A DNA stretch of 64,000 nucleotides from Marisa cornuarietis (lineage: Eukaryota > Mollusca > Gastropoda > Architaenioglossa > Ampullariidae), in assembly GCA_004794655.1 (NCBI GenBank), contig SMMW01000019.1:3260001-3324000 (forward strand). Reading direction: 5' to 3'. The notes beneath the pieces are model-generated. The model did not search any database. It had not been told where the DNA came from and saw nothing but the letters and a program-made list of their open reading frames with translations. Position numbers and translations under genes: made by a program. Shown one piece after another: positions 25,991 through 38,313 of the stretch. Each line of letters starts with the position of its first letter. The first letter of the stretch is position 1.

Positions 25991-26756
25991 TGGCATGTGT
26001 CAGGTCCGAAAGCGAGGAGTGTGACTGGGCTTTGTTGGTGGGGGAGGGGGGAAGTGGAGGGGAAGGTAAAATACTCTTGATCGCCTACGCCGCAAGTATC
26101 GATATATCATGCTTTTGCATTGCATGTGGCATTCTTTATCAGACTTGTGGCGAGAGAGGAAGAGAGAGAGAGAGGAGAGAGAAAGAAAGAGACAGTGAGA
26201 GAGGAAATACAAAGAAACTGAAGGATAGATGGGGGGGGGGAGGGGAAAATAGAGAGAGCTGAAAACGTGTTTGCGCGTGTGTGGACGTACGACACGTGCG
26301 CAGAGCCATTAGCTACTGGCGTATAATCTCCAAGAACGGTGGGCAGGAATCTCTTGAGAGGATTGATGCATTTCAAAGTGCTTTTGGCTTTTGAGGTCTC
26401 CGAAAGATTAATTTTCAGCCATTTTGGGAGGGTAAAAATTGCTTCTGATTGTATGCGGATTAAACAAGCCCATTCTTTGTCGGGCTCTAAGACAAACATT
26501 TTTTTGGAGAGCACATATGGAAGGAAGAATCCATTTTCTCTACCCCTTCCCCACGGCTCTCCAACCCAGCCGTCCAGAACGTAAAGGTAACTGAAAAATC
26601 GGAGGTCTACAATGTAGTACCTCGTAGGTACCTATAGGTTGGAAGCAAATGGAAGTTGTCCAGGCTGAAACCTGGTAGATTCTAATCTTGAATTCTGCAT
26701 GATATGTCCGGCTCATAGCCACGGTGGCTTCATGCTGTGGTAAAGCAGCCCCCGGA

Positions 26757-26991
26757 CGCGGAATTCTTTTTCCCACATGAGATAGGGGAGGCGGAAATTC
26801 AGCCAATCGGAGTGCACGCAAAATATGCCGTCGTCTGCTCGCTCCGCTCCATTGCCCAATTGTACCTAATAAACCTAACCCTACCCCAAACCCTAACCCC
26901 AAACCTCTGACAAAATAACATAGACCGGCACTCCGATTGGCTGAATTTCCGCCCCCCCCCCCTTATCTCATGTGGGAAAAAGAATTCCGCG
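26757..26991. mobile_element. 235-bp MITE-like element with about 60-bp terminal inverted repeats
   Basis: The left arm (26757-26815) starts CGCGGAATTCTTTTTCCCAC. The right arm (26928-26991) is its reverse complement apart from extra bases in a C-run. The heptamer CCCCGGA directly flanks both ends (26750-26756 and 26992-26998), as a target-site duplication would. Both arms contain a CCAATCGGAGTG motif. The 112-base centre carries telomere-like CCTAACCC/AAACCCTAACCCC repeats and no coding potential. The superfamily is not assigned; a 7-8 bp duplication would fit a hAT-type element. Confidence 0.7.
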
Positions 26992-28654
26992 CCCCGGACT
27001 GAGTCAGTTACTTCCAGTTCCTGGCTATGGGATCCCTACCTTTTACCACAGTTATAACACAGTTATCTACTTTTTTTAAAACCACAGTCCATCAACTACA
27101 TTTTACACAGTCCATCAATTGTCTTTAACCACAGTCCACCAGTTTCTTTTCACTACAGACCCTCAGCTGCCTGTTCTCTTTAGTGAATAATCTTGCACGT
27201 TTAAAACCTGTAAGTAAACAGGCTATTAAAACTAAGGAAGCTTGTCAGAAAAACAGCGAATTTGTGGACATTGCGTCCCTTCTCATCCAAACCAAAGAAC
27301 GGGAAGAGTAAACACAGTTTCAATAATTCTACGCCGGCTTAATATGTTAAAAAAAAAATTGAGAAGCAATTAAAGCGTTCTGTGAGAGGAGCGACAGCAA
27401 AATGCATTACAGCTGAGGGAAGGGGGAAATAGCAAAAAGTGAAAAAGGATGGAGAGAGAGAGAGAGAGAAGAGTGAATGGAATGTGGAGAGTTTCCACAC
27501 CAGATTGGGGCAAAATATCAAATTTCAATTTGCGACAAAGAAATATGCGTTTCGACCCAAGGAAGGCGTTGCAATAAATGCTTTTAATTCTGCCCCATTT
27601 TTTTCACTTTCAAAAACGGATCTGATTGCTTCGTCTACACAGGTAAAAAGAGAGCTGCCGGTGCATTTGCTTTCACAGGTAAGTCAACAAACATGAACAT
27701 ATACGCACTTGCGACATTTTCCAAAACAATTTCGCTTGTTTGCTAGGCACCTCGTCGCAAGCGAAGGTCTCCGGGCGGTAATGAAAATGGAATCACCAAT
27801 ATATTACTTTCGATCCAGATTCCTTCTAGGCGTAATCGAAACCTACAGCATCGTTGAACCCATCGCAGTGTTGTTTTACGGCTGTATACGAAGGCACTGA
27901 TAGCATGGTAAACATTTTCCGACAAAATCTCTCCTTCGCATCTCCCAGTCAGAAACATTGGGAGGTCCGGTTTGTCTTGTTCCGCTCACGCACAGCAAAA
28001 CGTCGGACGCCATTATGTGTACCACACGACCTCAGCTGAAATTTAATAAACTGATCACAGGGCTAGAGTTGTGTGCTTCTTGAGAGATCTCTCACCAGGT
28101 AAGGAGGGGAGGGTTTGAAGGGCGGTTTCCGCGCAAAACGTTTCTTAAGTTAATCACCAAGTCTTGATACTTATCTGCAATAAGATGATGAAGAGTTAGC
28201 AGGATGAGTAATGACAATTGTTTTAGGTGTTTGCTTGTTTTTTTCTTCTTGAAGCTGCTTGTGATGTCAAATTAAAGAGGCGGGGAGGGTGGATTGTTAT
28301 GAAAGAGAGGAGGAATGAGACATTTGTATGAAAAGGAAACTGAAAATGCGGGCGCATGGCAAGTGATGGCAAGTGATTGTGCTTAGGTATGAGCTTCTCG
28401 TGATGCCCGTTTTTTCTTTAGCATAACTGCGTCACTGAGGGACTCCACTAATATAAATTGTAAAGATTAGGGTTTGGAAAGGAAATGGTGGATTTTTGCT
28501 GCTGTTTTGTGTTCTTGATCAGGAGAGGCGGACATGACAGTTTTCTTCGGTGTTGTGAAGTTCTGACCAGACTTACTAAAAGAGTGTAAATTATTCTCAG
28601 TAAAACCCTGTTGAGGTGAGTCTGCGTCAGTTTTGTTGTTGAGTCTTTCTGATT

Positions 28655-29083
28655 GTAAGTTTTTCACTGAATGAACGTTGAGGAATATTTGATTACTCCT
28701 ATTGTAAATTTCATTCTGAATGATTGTTGGATTTTAAGCACCGTATTTTTCTTTGCTGGCTTTGTTTTCTTTCTTTTTTTCTGTGTACTTCGTATATTGG
28801 TGCCCCGGATCTTCCTGAACTTGCTACGGGAAAAGACTGTTGGTGTTCTTTCATGCTGGTGCTCTATACCTGACGGCGGAGGCTTCAAATAGGATTCTAC
28901 AGAAGTGACTGTAACGAAAGACTTGTATGGTTAAAGGGAGACGCAGGGTTTTGTGTGTCTTGATGTATGTCTGTGAAATAAGTTATTCCTTTCGCTTGTT
29001 GACTCTTTTTATAATATTATATTTGTTTGTTAAATTCAGATTTTTGTTGGTATTTTCTATTTCGTCCGAAGTAACAGCAGAGT
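28655..29083. repeat. Diverged duplicated segment, copy 1
   Basis: Collinear with 36044-36447. Shared blocks in order: GGAATATT.GATTA, CTGAATGATTG, ATATTG.TGC.CCGGATCTT (28795), TTCATG.TGG.GCT...CCTG, and ATATTATATTT.TT...TTAAATT.AGA.TTTTGTTGGT (29013-29050). Identity is uneven and looks old. No shared reading frame is evident. It lies inside the DMRT intron. Confidence 0.55.
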
Positions 29084-30394
29084 TGCATGCACAGGCAGAC
29101 AGACAGACAGATACACACCCACGCACGCACGCACGCACACACACACACAATTTATAAATATTAAACTGTGTTGGCACTATGTTGAAGCTAAGCGTGTACA
29201 TATTTCTTAACACGATTTTATGTTCAGGGTGTGACTCTCGATAACTTTAGAGTCTTTTCTATTCACCATCTGTTGTTTTTGCATTCACCAAATAAATATC
29301 CGGTGAACAGAACTGGCTGGGTGATTAAGATTAGTGAAGGGGGACCAAATACTTCATTTCTCACATCAGGTGCGTAACTAGAATTTTCGATCTTTGTAAT
29401 CGTGAAATACATTAAAAACAAAAGAACAGAAGTTTTTTTTTAATTTTTTTGTGTTGGGCCCCATCGCAGCATAATGTTCGTCCTAAACGTGTGCGCTTAG
29501 CAATAAAAGTAATGAGAAGTTATAATTATGTTTCTCTTTTGTGACAACCAAAATTTGTGAGATGTGAATTTGACAAGAACCTGATAAAGTAAAACCCGAA
29601 ATTAACCAGAACTTGCATTTCAGTGACATATTTGTGACTGAACACTGTATTGTGAAGGCTAGTGAAAAGCTAAAAGTGAACTTCAGCCTCTGTGTTCATT
29701 CCCTGAGTTCGATCAGCGTTGGCAAAAGAGACTTCTTACAATTATTGGTAAGGAGAACAAACATCTTTTAATGCTTTTCAACTGTTTGCCCAATAAAGAA
29801 AGAGTACCTGATTTATAAGCTTGCAGAAAACCTCACCAAACAATCCGGGGAGGATAATAGTCTTCCCTGGAGAAAACAAAATCGATCATCGGCGCTAGTT
29901 CCACGTCTGCCGTGAAGCTGCTATGCGCGACAAAGTATGGCTTCCGTGTGTTTCTTTAGATAAAGTTTAGCCAAGAATGTTTGCAAACGGACATAATGAA
30001 AAGCTTTTTTTTCAGTCTGGCGTAGTTCGATCGTGGAAATAAAAATTTGCAGTCTGAAGTACTTGCGTGTGTGGCTTGGGCTGTGTGTCGTGAATGGTAG
30101 CAGACAGATGAAACTATAATGTCACAATGAGTTGCTTGAAGTTTGATCCTGTGTGTGTGTGTGTGTGCGTGCGTGCGTGCGTGTGTGTGTGCGCGCGGGT
30201 GTGTGTCTTGGGGCGAGAGGATTGTACGGGTAGTGAAAGGGAGGAGTTCATGCCTGGAATGGATCATGGCTTGGAGAAGATTTTGATCGTTATATCGTCT
30301 GGGGAGGAGGATGAGAGGAAGCTGGCGAGAAGTCTGGGTGGGGCTAGAAGGGCCCGACAAGATTGGATGGAAACTGTGACACGTTGTGTAAGAT

Positions 30395-30590
30395 GAGACG
30401 CGAGCCATGTCGTGACGCATGATGACGTGTGGTTATGGCACGTGTCGTGACGTAGTAAACCGTGCAATGGTGCGCCGTGCCGTGTTGTAGTGTCACGCAC
30501 GTTGGTGACATGACCTGCCGTGACGCAGTGTGTCATGACGTGACGTGGTGCGTTGTGCCGTGTTGTAGTGTCATGCACCTTGACGCGATA
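30395..30590. repeat. Degenerate 78-bp repeat rich in TGACG motifs
   Basis: A block beginning GGTGCG and containing GTGCCGTGTTGTAGTGTCA recurs at 30469 and 30547 (period 78). Around it TGACG occurs about seven times within 200 bases, including GATGACGTGT, CGTGACGTAG and ATGACGTGACG. TGACG is the half-site of CREB/ATF-type factors. It may be a regulatory cluster or only a CpG-rich minisatellite. Confidence 0.5.
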
Positions 30591-31454
30591 TTATCATAAT
30601 AATTATGAGGATATGGAAAAATATAAAACTCTGAACTGTATTAGTAACATTTCATAAAAATAAGTCTCGCAAACAATAGTAAACTTTACTTTTTATTTAG
30701 TTTCAGAGAATAAGGAAAGTCGTGTGCTATTTGTAGCATATTAATCTGCGCCTGATGTGTGTAAAACTGCACCAAGTCGACTTACAAGGACACAAAAAAT
30801 ACACATAAAGATAATAAGAAGCTCGATATTGTGGAATTAAATAGAAGTGCGCTTTAATTAATTATGGGGAGAGAGAGATTGTGCAATATGTGACGACCAT
30901 TGAAGAACTAGTGTTCCTAAATCTATATTTAGAATCTATCATTTCAAGTCCACGGGCTCGTTTCACAAAATGTCTCTAAAACGTTAAACGTTACTTAAGA
31001 AGTAAATTTATCATCACCATCATCGTCGTCGTCGTCGCATAGTTTTATTCTGCGTTTATATTTTAAGGCATTCTAAGAAAACTTTTTGGAGTAATTATAA
31101 GCAAGATTAAAATTTTTGTAGATTCCTGTTTATGTACAGGCCCCACCATTCTTGTAGAGCACCATAGACCTAATACTTTAATAGCATTTTGTAGAATAAA
31201 AAACAGTGTTTTAAAATCTACATTTTGTGTTTCTAAAGTCTGTAATCATTAACAAAAACTAACATTAAAACTCTGCAAAATTTCCTAACGTTAGGTGGTT
31301 TATGTAAAGACACCAGTACTCTGAAAATACTTTTCCTACTTTATGCAGAGTTTAGGATTTTTTTAAAGATGAAAAACGAGAAGTGTTTTAAATTTTACTC
31401 CAGTGAAGAGAAATTACAAAACACTTGTAAAGAGACTTCTTGATGAGGTCTTCG

Positions 31455-31680
31455 TTGGGTGATTTCTTTACGGACCTCACTCGGCCCAGCTGCACCTCGG
31501 GTATGGCCGCGGTGTCGGGCGGGTGTGCGGGACCACCAAGCTCGACGCCGGAACTAGCGGGCGGCGCGCGGCGGAAAAGGGCGATACGGGGTGAATGCGG
31601 AACAATAGGCGGCAGCCATTTCAACGACTTGCACAAAAATACACCTCAGCCTGTCAAGCCTGTCGACACCGCTGGTGGTT
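31455..31680. other. Orphan CpG-rich patch inside the intron
   Basis: A sharply GC-rich stretch (for example GCGGGCGGCGCGCGGCGG near 31555) in AT-rich surroundings. Both strands have open frames of about 80 codons across it, with no recognisable domain and no well-placed splice sites that I can rank. A purine-rich run follows (31680-31770). It could be an alternative first exon, a nested gene exon or an enhancer. Confidence 0.3.
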
Positions 31681-31865
31681 GAAGGAAGGAGGGAAGAGGA
31701 AGGGAAAGGGGGGAAAACTGTGGCGAAAAAGAGGACGCGGAATTAAAAAGAAAAGAAAAAAGAAAACGGGAATGCAATAGCGGTGCTGGAGCAGTCTGTC
31801 TCATCCTCGTGCTCTTCTCCGTTCAGTCATTCGTTGTTTAAGCTGTCAAAATATATTAGCATGAG

Positions 31866-31990
31866 ATGGCCTGGTGATGCAACGATTAAGCGCTTGGTGC
31901 CGATACAGTGAGGATCGGGCATCTCTGGCTCACATTTCGTCTTGCTCTGGCCGCTTTGCCGATATATATCTGACTAGGCGTGAAACACTT
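31866..31990 (+). mobile_element. SINE-like tRNA-related fragment
   Basis: Starts TGGCCTGGTGATGCAACGAT followed by TAAGCGCTTGG, an A-box-like tRNA 5' half. It then has CTCTGGCTCACATTTCGTC, which lines up with CTCTGGGTTCAGATCTCGTC in the 10.4-kb SINE. The B box is decayed and there is no clear tail. Confidence 0.35.
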
Positions 31991-34329
31991 GTGCAAGACT
32001 TATTATTACTAAAAAAATTTCGTAAGTATATTTTCTAGTTACTTTATATTCCAAAGAATTTGAATAATGAATATTCTGATTAAGATTTTAAAGGTCGTCC
32101 TCGCCACTAGTTCCGTATCACACAGACTGCAAATCATATTAACAAGGATAAGAACAAACTCCCTCCCCAAACATCCAAACTATATTTCCCTAATAGTATT
32201 CCGTTAGAACTCTGTGATCAGTACGATTACTCATGGTTTCCAAGGAAATTTGTGAACTTGCCTGTGACGCAATTCCTCAAAAATCTGCTTTTGTCATGGC
32301 CCTCAGAAGCTAAGGTGTGCCCGCTGTTCATGAAATGCCAAAATGTCTGTGATGCTTTACGAAATGCCAAAGTGCTTTTGACATTTCCTGATCTCGTAGC
32401 TTGATGATGCCATTCATCCGTGGTTCGAAATAAAGGACTATTTTCCTGGTTACTACCACATACCTGTGCAAAGAAAGTATCCACCAATATTTTCTCATTG
32501 CGTTATTAATAACTCCATAACATTGATGAGGCCATACTAATGTCTTTTGGGATGTTTTTCGCGGGTGGAAATTTATCCTGTGAGCAGTCGACACGTCCGC
32601 GATAGTGACGTGACTACTGCAAATAGGAGACGATTTGTGTTACTGGATATACCGTTCACAGAGTAGACTGCTACTTGAATACTTCAAATTTATTGCTCCA
32701 TGAATAGACACCCCTTCCTTACTCAATACACTGTCCTCCAGTCCAGAATATATATTCTACTTAACTCTGCCTCTTGAATACACTAAGTAATTAGGTGTTA
32801 GGCGCTTGGTCATGCGTTAATACAGATATTTTTCACGTTTTTTGGAGGGCAAAATAAATAAATAAATAAATAAACCCAGCCCAAAACCAACAAAAGAAAA
32901 CAAAAAGTAAAACGTGCACACAAAACAAAACTAAATAAAAAGAAAAAGAACATAAAACCCAAAAAACAAAAAAACAAAACAAAAAAACACACACAAAACA
33001 AAGCAAAAATCCAAACTATAGAAACCAAACTACGCCACAGCGACCAGAAATCTACTCACAAGCACATCAGCCCTCCACAGACACATCATTTCCGTTCGAA
33101 ATGTTTTCGACGCACCCTCTACTAGTTTACGGAAAAGCAGCAACCGATTATCTGTGAAAAGATGGGCAATGACTGCATCATAGCAAATGATATGTTTTGA
33201 GCTGACGAGCACTGTTCACACTCAGGGTCAACATCCATGTTGGTTCTGTGCTGTGCTGTGCTATGCTGTGTGTGTGTGTGTGTGTTGGGTGGTGGTGGTG
33301 GTGATGGTGATGGTGTGGGTATGATATGAATATTTTACGGGGGTGTTAGTGGTTTTGTGACGATGTTGAGGCTGTGTTGCTGATTGCTGGGATGTTGTGA
33401 AGGTGTTATTGGCTCGTTCTGGGACCTCTGTTGGTAGGGCGAAGTGAGATGAGGGGGCACAGCTGCGAAGAAAAAGCCATCAGCCAAAATTCTGACTTTC
33501 ATGACTGGAAAATCTACACTAGTCGCAAAAACCCTAAGTTCCGTCTTCACCAGATCTATATCGTAGAATGTGTGTTATGACAATTTAGAAATACTACCTT
33601 CGGTTTTTTTTCTCTTAACCAGGATTCAACAACTGACAAGTTTTTAGTTTTTAGATGTAAATGTAAATTTTTTCCAGACATAGTCAGCTCCTTAACGTGT
33701 TCCGTTAAGAAGGCTCTTGAACCCAGTCTACAGAGGTTTCTGTAACGGGCTGTTGCCCTGTGGGTGGTGAGCTAGGGTGCAAGTCTGAAACGCGTGCAGA
33801 ATGCATGGCACCCTCACATCTTAATTTGCGAGGCACAACATTCTGTGGGTGGTGCAAAACAAGAAGAAGGGCGACAAAGGAATAGTTCATATAGGTACAA
33901 AAGTGCGCAACCAATACCCCACTCCACCCTGCAGCAGTCCTCTCCAACCCCCGTCTGCAAGGCCCTGTAACTGCAACTCATCGCCTCCCGGCCCTCTTGT
34001 TGCACTTCTTTCCTCTTCCTGCTTTCCGATGTTGCGGTTCACTGTGTATACACTCTGTGTGAGGGCGCCAAGTGAGGTTGAGTTGAACAATGCAACAACT
34101 CTGCGTGTGCGCCCGGCTGTGGTAGCCACTGCCCGTGGAAGCTGCTAAGGACATTACTCAATGCCTTGAGACGACTTGAAGAACGGTTTCTGTTAAGGCT
34201 TCAAATGTTCAGAGGCTGATGGAAATAATGATCATCAAAGGCTTGAGGGAGGTCTGAAATGTCTCGACGGTATTTTATATAAATACTTTATATGAATACA
34301 TAAATACTTTAATATAAATACGTTAATAT

Positions 34330-35010
34330 AAATTCTTGCACATACATACTTTAATGTTAATTCTTTACATGAATACATAAACATCTTATTACCAGAACGT
34401 TTGCTGGGTTTTTTTTTAAAGTGATATTTCGACAGTATTTTAAATAGAGCTTACAACAATGAGTCACTGGGTTTATTGTGTTTAAAACAATGTTTACAAT
34501 ATTGCAACAATATTTTATATGAGCCTTAAAATAATGAATCATAAGGTTGGCTCTACTTGACAAATCTTTAAGATGACCTTGATGTAAACATTTTCTATTT
34601 AAGGTCACATATTTAACATTATGTGAACGGTTTAGATGACTCTTTAAACAAGTGCTCGCGATTAAAGAAAAAAAAAGCTCGAAAGATTTCAATTATCTGG
34701 CCACAGTATCCATTCCTTCAAAGTATGTAAAACATGACATTTGACTAGTGTGATGTCACTGCTGAAATTTTCGAAATAAACACTGGCACTCTTAACACAA
34801 TGGTGACAAACTAGCCGCTTGTGAAGACACTTGTACTTCATTATGAAGCCACACGTGTGCAGAGCTACTTGAGACGATTGTGCTCGATAGGTTTTGACAG
34901 TAGCTGTGATATTTGCAGCAAGAGTCATTGATATGCCTCTGGTACACAATACTTATGCACAAACCGTGGTGGTTAGAAATAAAGGAAAACGGATAACATG
35001 ATTGGCCAGG
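34330..35010 (-). pseudogene. Possible decayed C2H2 zinc-finger array
   Basis: Overlapping minus-strand frames (34357-34692, 34689-34949, 34792-35022) contain fragments with finger-like spacing: a CHHC...F-x5-L...KCHVLH block, LKSHLNRSHNVKY, LMIHYFKAHIKYCC and LKYCRN. H...KY-x-C linkers recur at about 75-110 base intervals. No single frame spans them and no canonical C-x2-C-x12-H-x3-H finger is intact, so it is at best a frameshifted relic. It could be chance in a His/Cys-rich frame. Confidence 0.3.
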
Positions 35011-36043
35011 AGCCGTATGCACGAAGCAAGGGTAAGTCCGGGGATAAATGGGACAAGAAGGGAAAACGTCTTGTGTCGATAGTTACCATCCACTGCCCAG
35101 ATTCCGCGAATATTGCTTTATGTTGCCCTTGATTTATGATTCTGAATCTTTGCCACTGATTTATGATTACGGTACCATGAGTAAAGCGCCAACCATTGAA
35201 TCCTGATTCCGCTTTATAAATACACAGACAATACGCTTGTCCTTGATCTACACTGGACGACCACTTAGTTTCGCTTCATGAATGCAGCCCCTGGTGAGAA
35301 AAGGGTAAGTGGGGATGGGGTGGCGTAGTGGTGGAAAGCTAGTGGAGCTTACCCACCACATAACTTCTACAGCAGCATCATATTGTGTACTTTTCAATGA
35401 GAAGTAAACGTGAATGCGTGCATTCCTGCTTTCATTACTTGGGTCATTTCAGAATGGGTGAATGAGTGACTCAGTATGAGTGGAATAACACGCATACAGG
35501 AACACACAAAATACCTTAAGCTAACGTTAAAGGGACTGTAATTTCAAATTGCTACAGGCTCAAAACTGTTAAAGACCTACCCGATGGTGGCACATATCAC
35601 TTATCAGTGCTTTGGATATGAAATCGCAAGGAGAAACATGAACATCAATAGACAAATGAAAACGATTTCCTCGCCTGTGCAAATCTCCGTTTGGGCCCAA
35701 AGGCGTGTATGACGTCACTACTGGTGGAATCACGGCTGACTACAGAATGGCTGATACAAGTTGCCCAGAAAATACCGAATCTCAATAGCCCTACCACAGA
35801 TGTGGAAACTATTGTGTGATTGTCGAATGCGCACGAAAACAAAGCGAGGTATTAAAAGGAGTAAAGTTTGAAGAATATCTACTATGTTAACCATGTGGTA
35901 TTGTCAAGTCGTTCAACGTCGTCTACTGTCTGACCATTCAGGTTTTGGGGTTTTGAGCCCTCACATTTCTCAGGATCAAACATTGTTCATTGCAATTTCT
36001 CGGATTGTCACGAAGCTTTTACAAATCAGTCAGATTCGTATGA

Positions 36044-36447
36044 TGTAAATGGCTAAATGAAAATTATTAATTGGGGAATATTGATTAGTAGGTTTTTGAA
36101 TTTAAAGCTGAATGATTGCTAGATAATATGGAGTATATTCTTCTATCCAGATTTTTCTCTTTTTATTTACATTTCTTCATATATTGATGCTCCGGATCTT
36201 GTTAGGCGTTGAGGGGCAGAAATTGGGAGACAAACTGCTGTGTCTTGCCTTTTCATGTTGGAGCTTCGAGCCTGGTGGAGGGCTTTGAAGAAGACTTTAC
36301 ACTTTTATCTTCAAGGGGAGATTTTAATGTGTCAATTTCCCTAAAGAACGCTAATCAATTTGTTTATTGAATGATTGTGGATATTATATTTATTTCTTAA
36401 ATTTAGAGTTTTGTTGGTCTTCATATCTCCTCTGAAAGCGACTGTAC
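36044..36447. repeat. Diverged duplicated segment, copy 2
   Basis: Second copy of the block at 28655-29083, about 7.4 kb further along the plus strand in the same orientation. ATATTGATGCTCCGGATCTT at 36181-36200 is the best-preserved anchor. No terminal inverted repeats or poly-A tail are visible, so it may be an old dispersed element or a tandem-type duplication of intronic sequence. Confidence 0.55.
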
Positions 36448-38096
36448 AGTGTGTGAGTGGCAAGGATAAAGCCTAAAAGTTCAATGAAGATGTCATTTTT
36501 ATGAAAGTAAATGCACAGCACTCTTTCTTGAAACGCTTCTTCTAAGAAATTCATTTAAGTAGTAAGCAGACGACAAACCAACACTACAGTGTCTGGAGAG
36601 GTTGTGTGGTCCCGATTGTCAACAAAAATATGTGGCTGGCTAAAAATATATTCGCCATGACTTTTACAAAACTTGCCCGAAAGACTGGGTAGTCACATTA
36701 AACTGCTTGATTTGACATGAAAAAGAGGTCGAAGCTCTCAAAAAGACCAAGTGAAGGAAAGTCCACACTTACAGTCGTGAAGTTGCATAACGAAGCGAGC
36801 AAAATTTCCATTCAAAGAAAGCAATGGAATCCTGAAAGCTGTCAAATGTAATGGCTGATTACATTTTTGTATTTTGTAATGTTAGTGGTGAAATCTAATC
36901 AGACTGGAATGAGTAAAATTTGGAAAGTAAAACGCGTGACATGCACTTTGTATAAAGTTCTTTTTGTTTTTAAATCCCCGCAACAGTGTCTAGACCCCGA
37001 GAAGATTTGACTGACCACCTGGACTTTGAAAGGACACCATGAAGAGTAGTTTGCTTACTAATTCAGCCAACGAAAATAATACTTTAATCTAAATGCATAA
37101 AACAAGTTTTACAAATAAAAAGTTTCATATTGTGAGTGTATTGCAGGCACTGATATTTTAACTTGATGCAATACACAGCATAAGTCAGAGTAAGATAAAT
37201 GTTCCTGTAGAAATTTAGTTGCAACAACACACACTGAAAGAGCTATTCTTTTATGTTTTGTGGTTTGTAACAATCTCCCAAACACGCAGCATGTCAAACA
37301 TAAATCTGATGTGTAGACTTGTTTTTATCCTTTTAACAGTTGTCATTGTCAATTACAGAAGACTGAAATCATATAATTGAAGTAAAGGTATAAGTACTCT
37401 GTGCCTCATGGTATTAGCTTGATGTACACAATGAAACAGCTAGCACAAATTACACATACAATTATCTATGTCACTAAGTCATAATAAATGTTATTGTGTT
37501 TGTGTTTGTGTGTGTGGACAGAGAGCGAGACAACTTTACCACACGGTTAGATGGTAACAAGTCGCTGCTAAACCTCAGCCACTGTGTATGTTGTATATTT
37601 TTCTGACTACTTATTAGTGCATTTCAATGTAAAACTGACTTTGAACTGAGCACTCCTCAAAATACAAAGAAAAACACAAAAAATTCCTGACCTTGTTCAG
37701 AACATCACTAACAATGTGAATAAAAATTTCGGTTTGCCCTATCATTTTTTGTTTTGAAACGTGGTACCATCCAAGAAATCCGGTCATTTGATCCTTGCTT
37801 GACTGAATGACAGAGAATAGACTAGACAAACTGAAGCGATATGCTAAATTGTTGAGCGCTCTGAATACATGCTGGCCTCTTCTCCTTCTGTTCACGGACT
37901 TTGTTGGAGCCACAGTCTCAACAAATGCAAGAACTGAGCCTCTTTCACTTTATTTACAGCATTACGTATCTGTATCTGTGCATAATGATGCTTGTACACG
38001 TGTATCCGAGAACGAAAGTGTGGGATTGTTCGCCCAAATTTTGAGAATAAAATCTTACGCTGATTGTTAACTCAATCATTAGAAACGAATTTTGTA

Positions 38097-38313
38097 AACG
38101 TTATTACCGAGAAAATTTACACAGCTATTGCCAAGAAGAACCTTTTAAAAAACATTGTAGATGAGAACATTTTCAGCGCTGTTTACACGAATAATATTAT
38201 CATTGCGCAATGTTGTTGTCAAGAACACCATTGACAATGCTGTTGACAAAAGTAGCACTAACAGTGTTTTTGACAAAAGCAACATTAACGACGACAGCGA
38301 CAAGAACATGACT
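38097..38313 (+). repeat. Diverged 27-bp repeat array with 9-codon periodicity
   Basis: Eight units start at 38097, 38124, 38151, 38178, 38205, 38233, 38260 and 38287; all are 27 bases except the fifth, which is 28. The shared pattern is about AACATTGTTGACAAGAACAT plus seven bases. Read in the repeat frame it gives nine-residue units such as NIVDENIFS and NSVFDKSNI. The single extra base breaks the frame midway, and no start codon or gene surrounds it. Confidence 0.7.

Noticed and set aside
35316..35365. A TGGCGTAGTGGTGG A-box-like fragment as a tRNA or SINE
   Set aside because: No B box or tail follows; too short to support.
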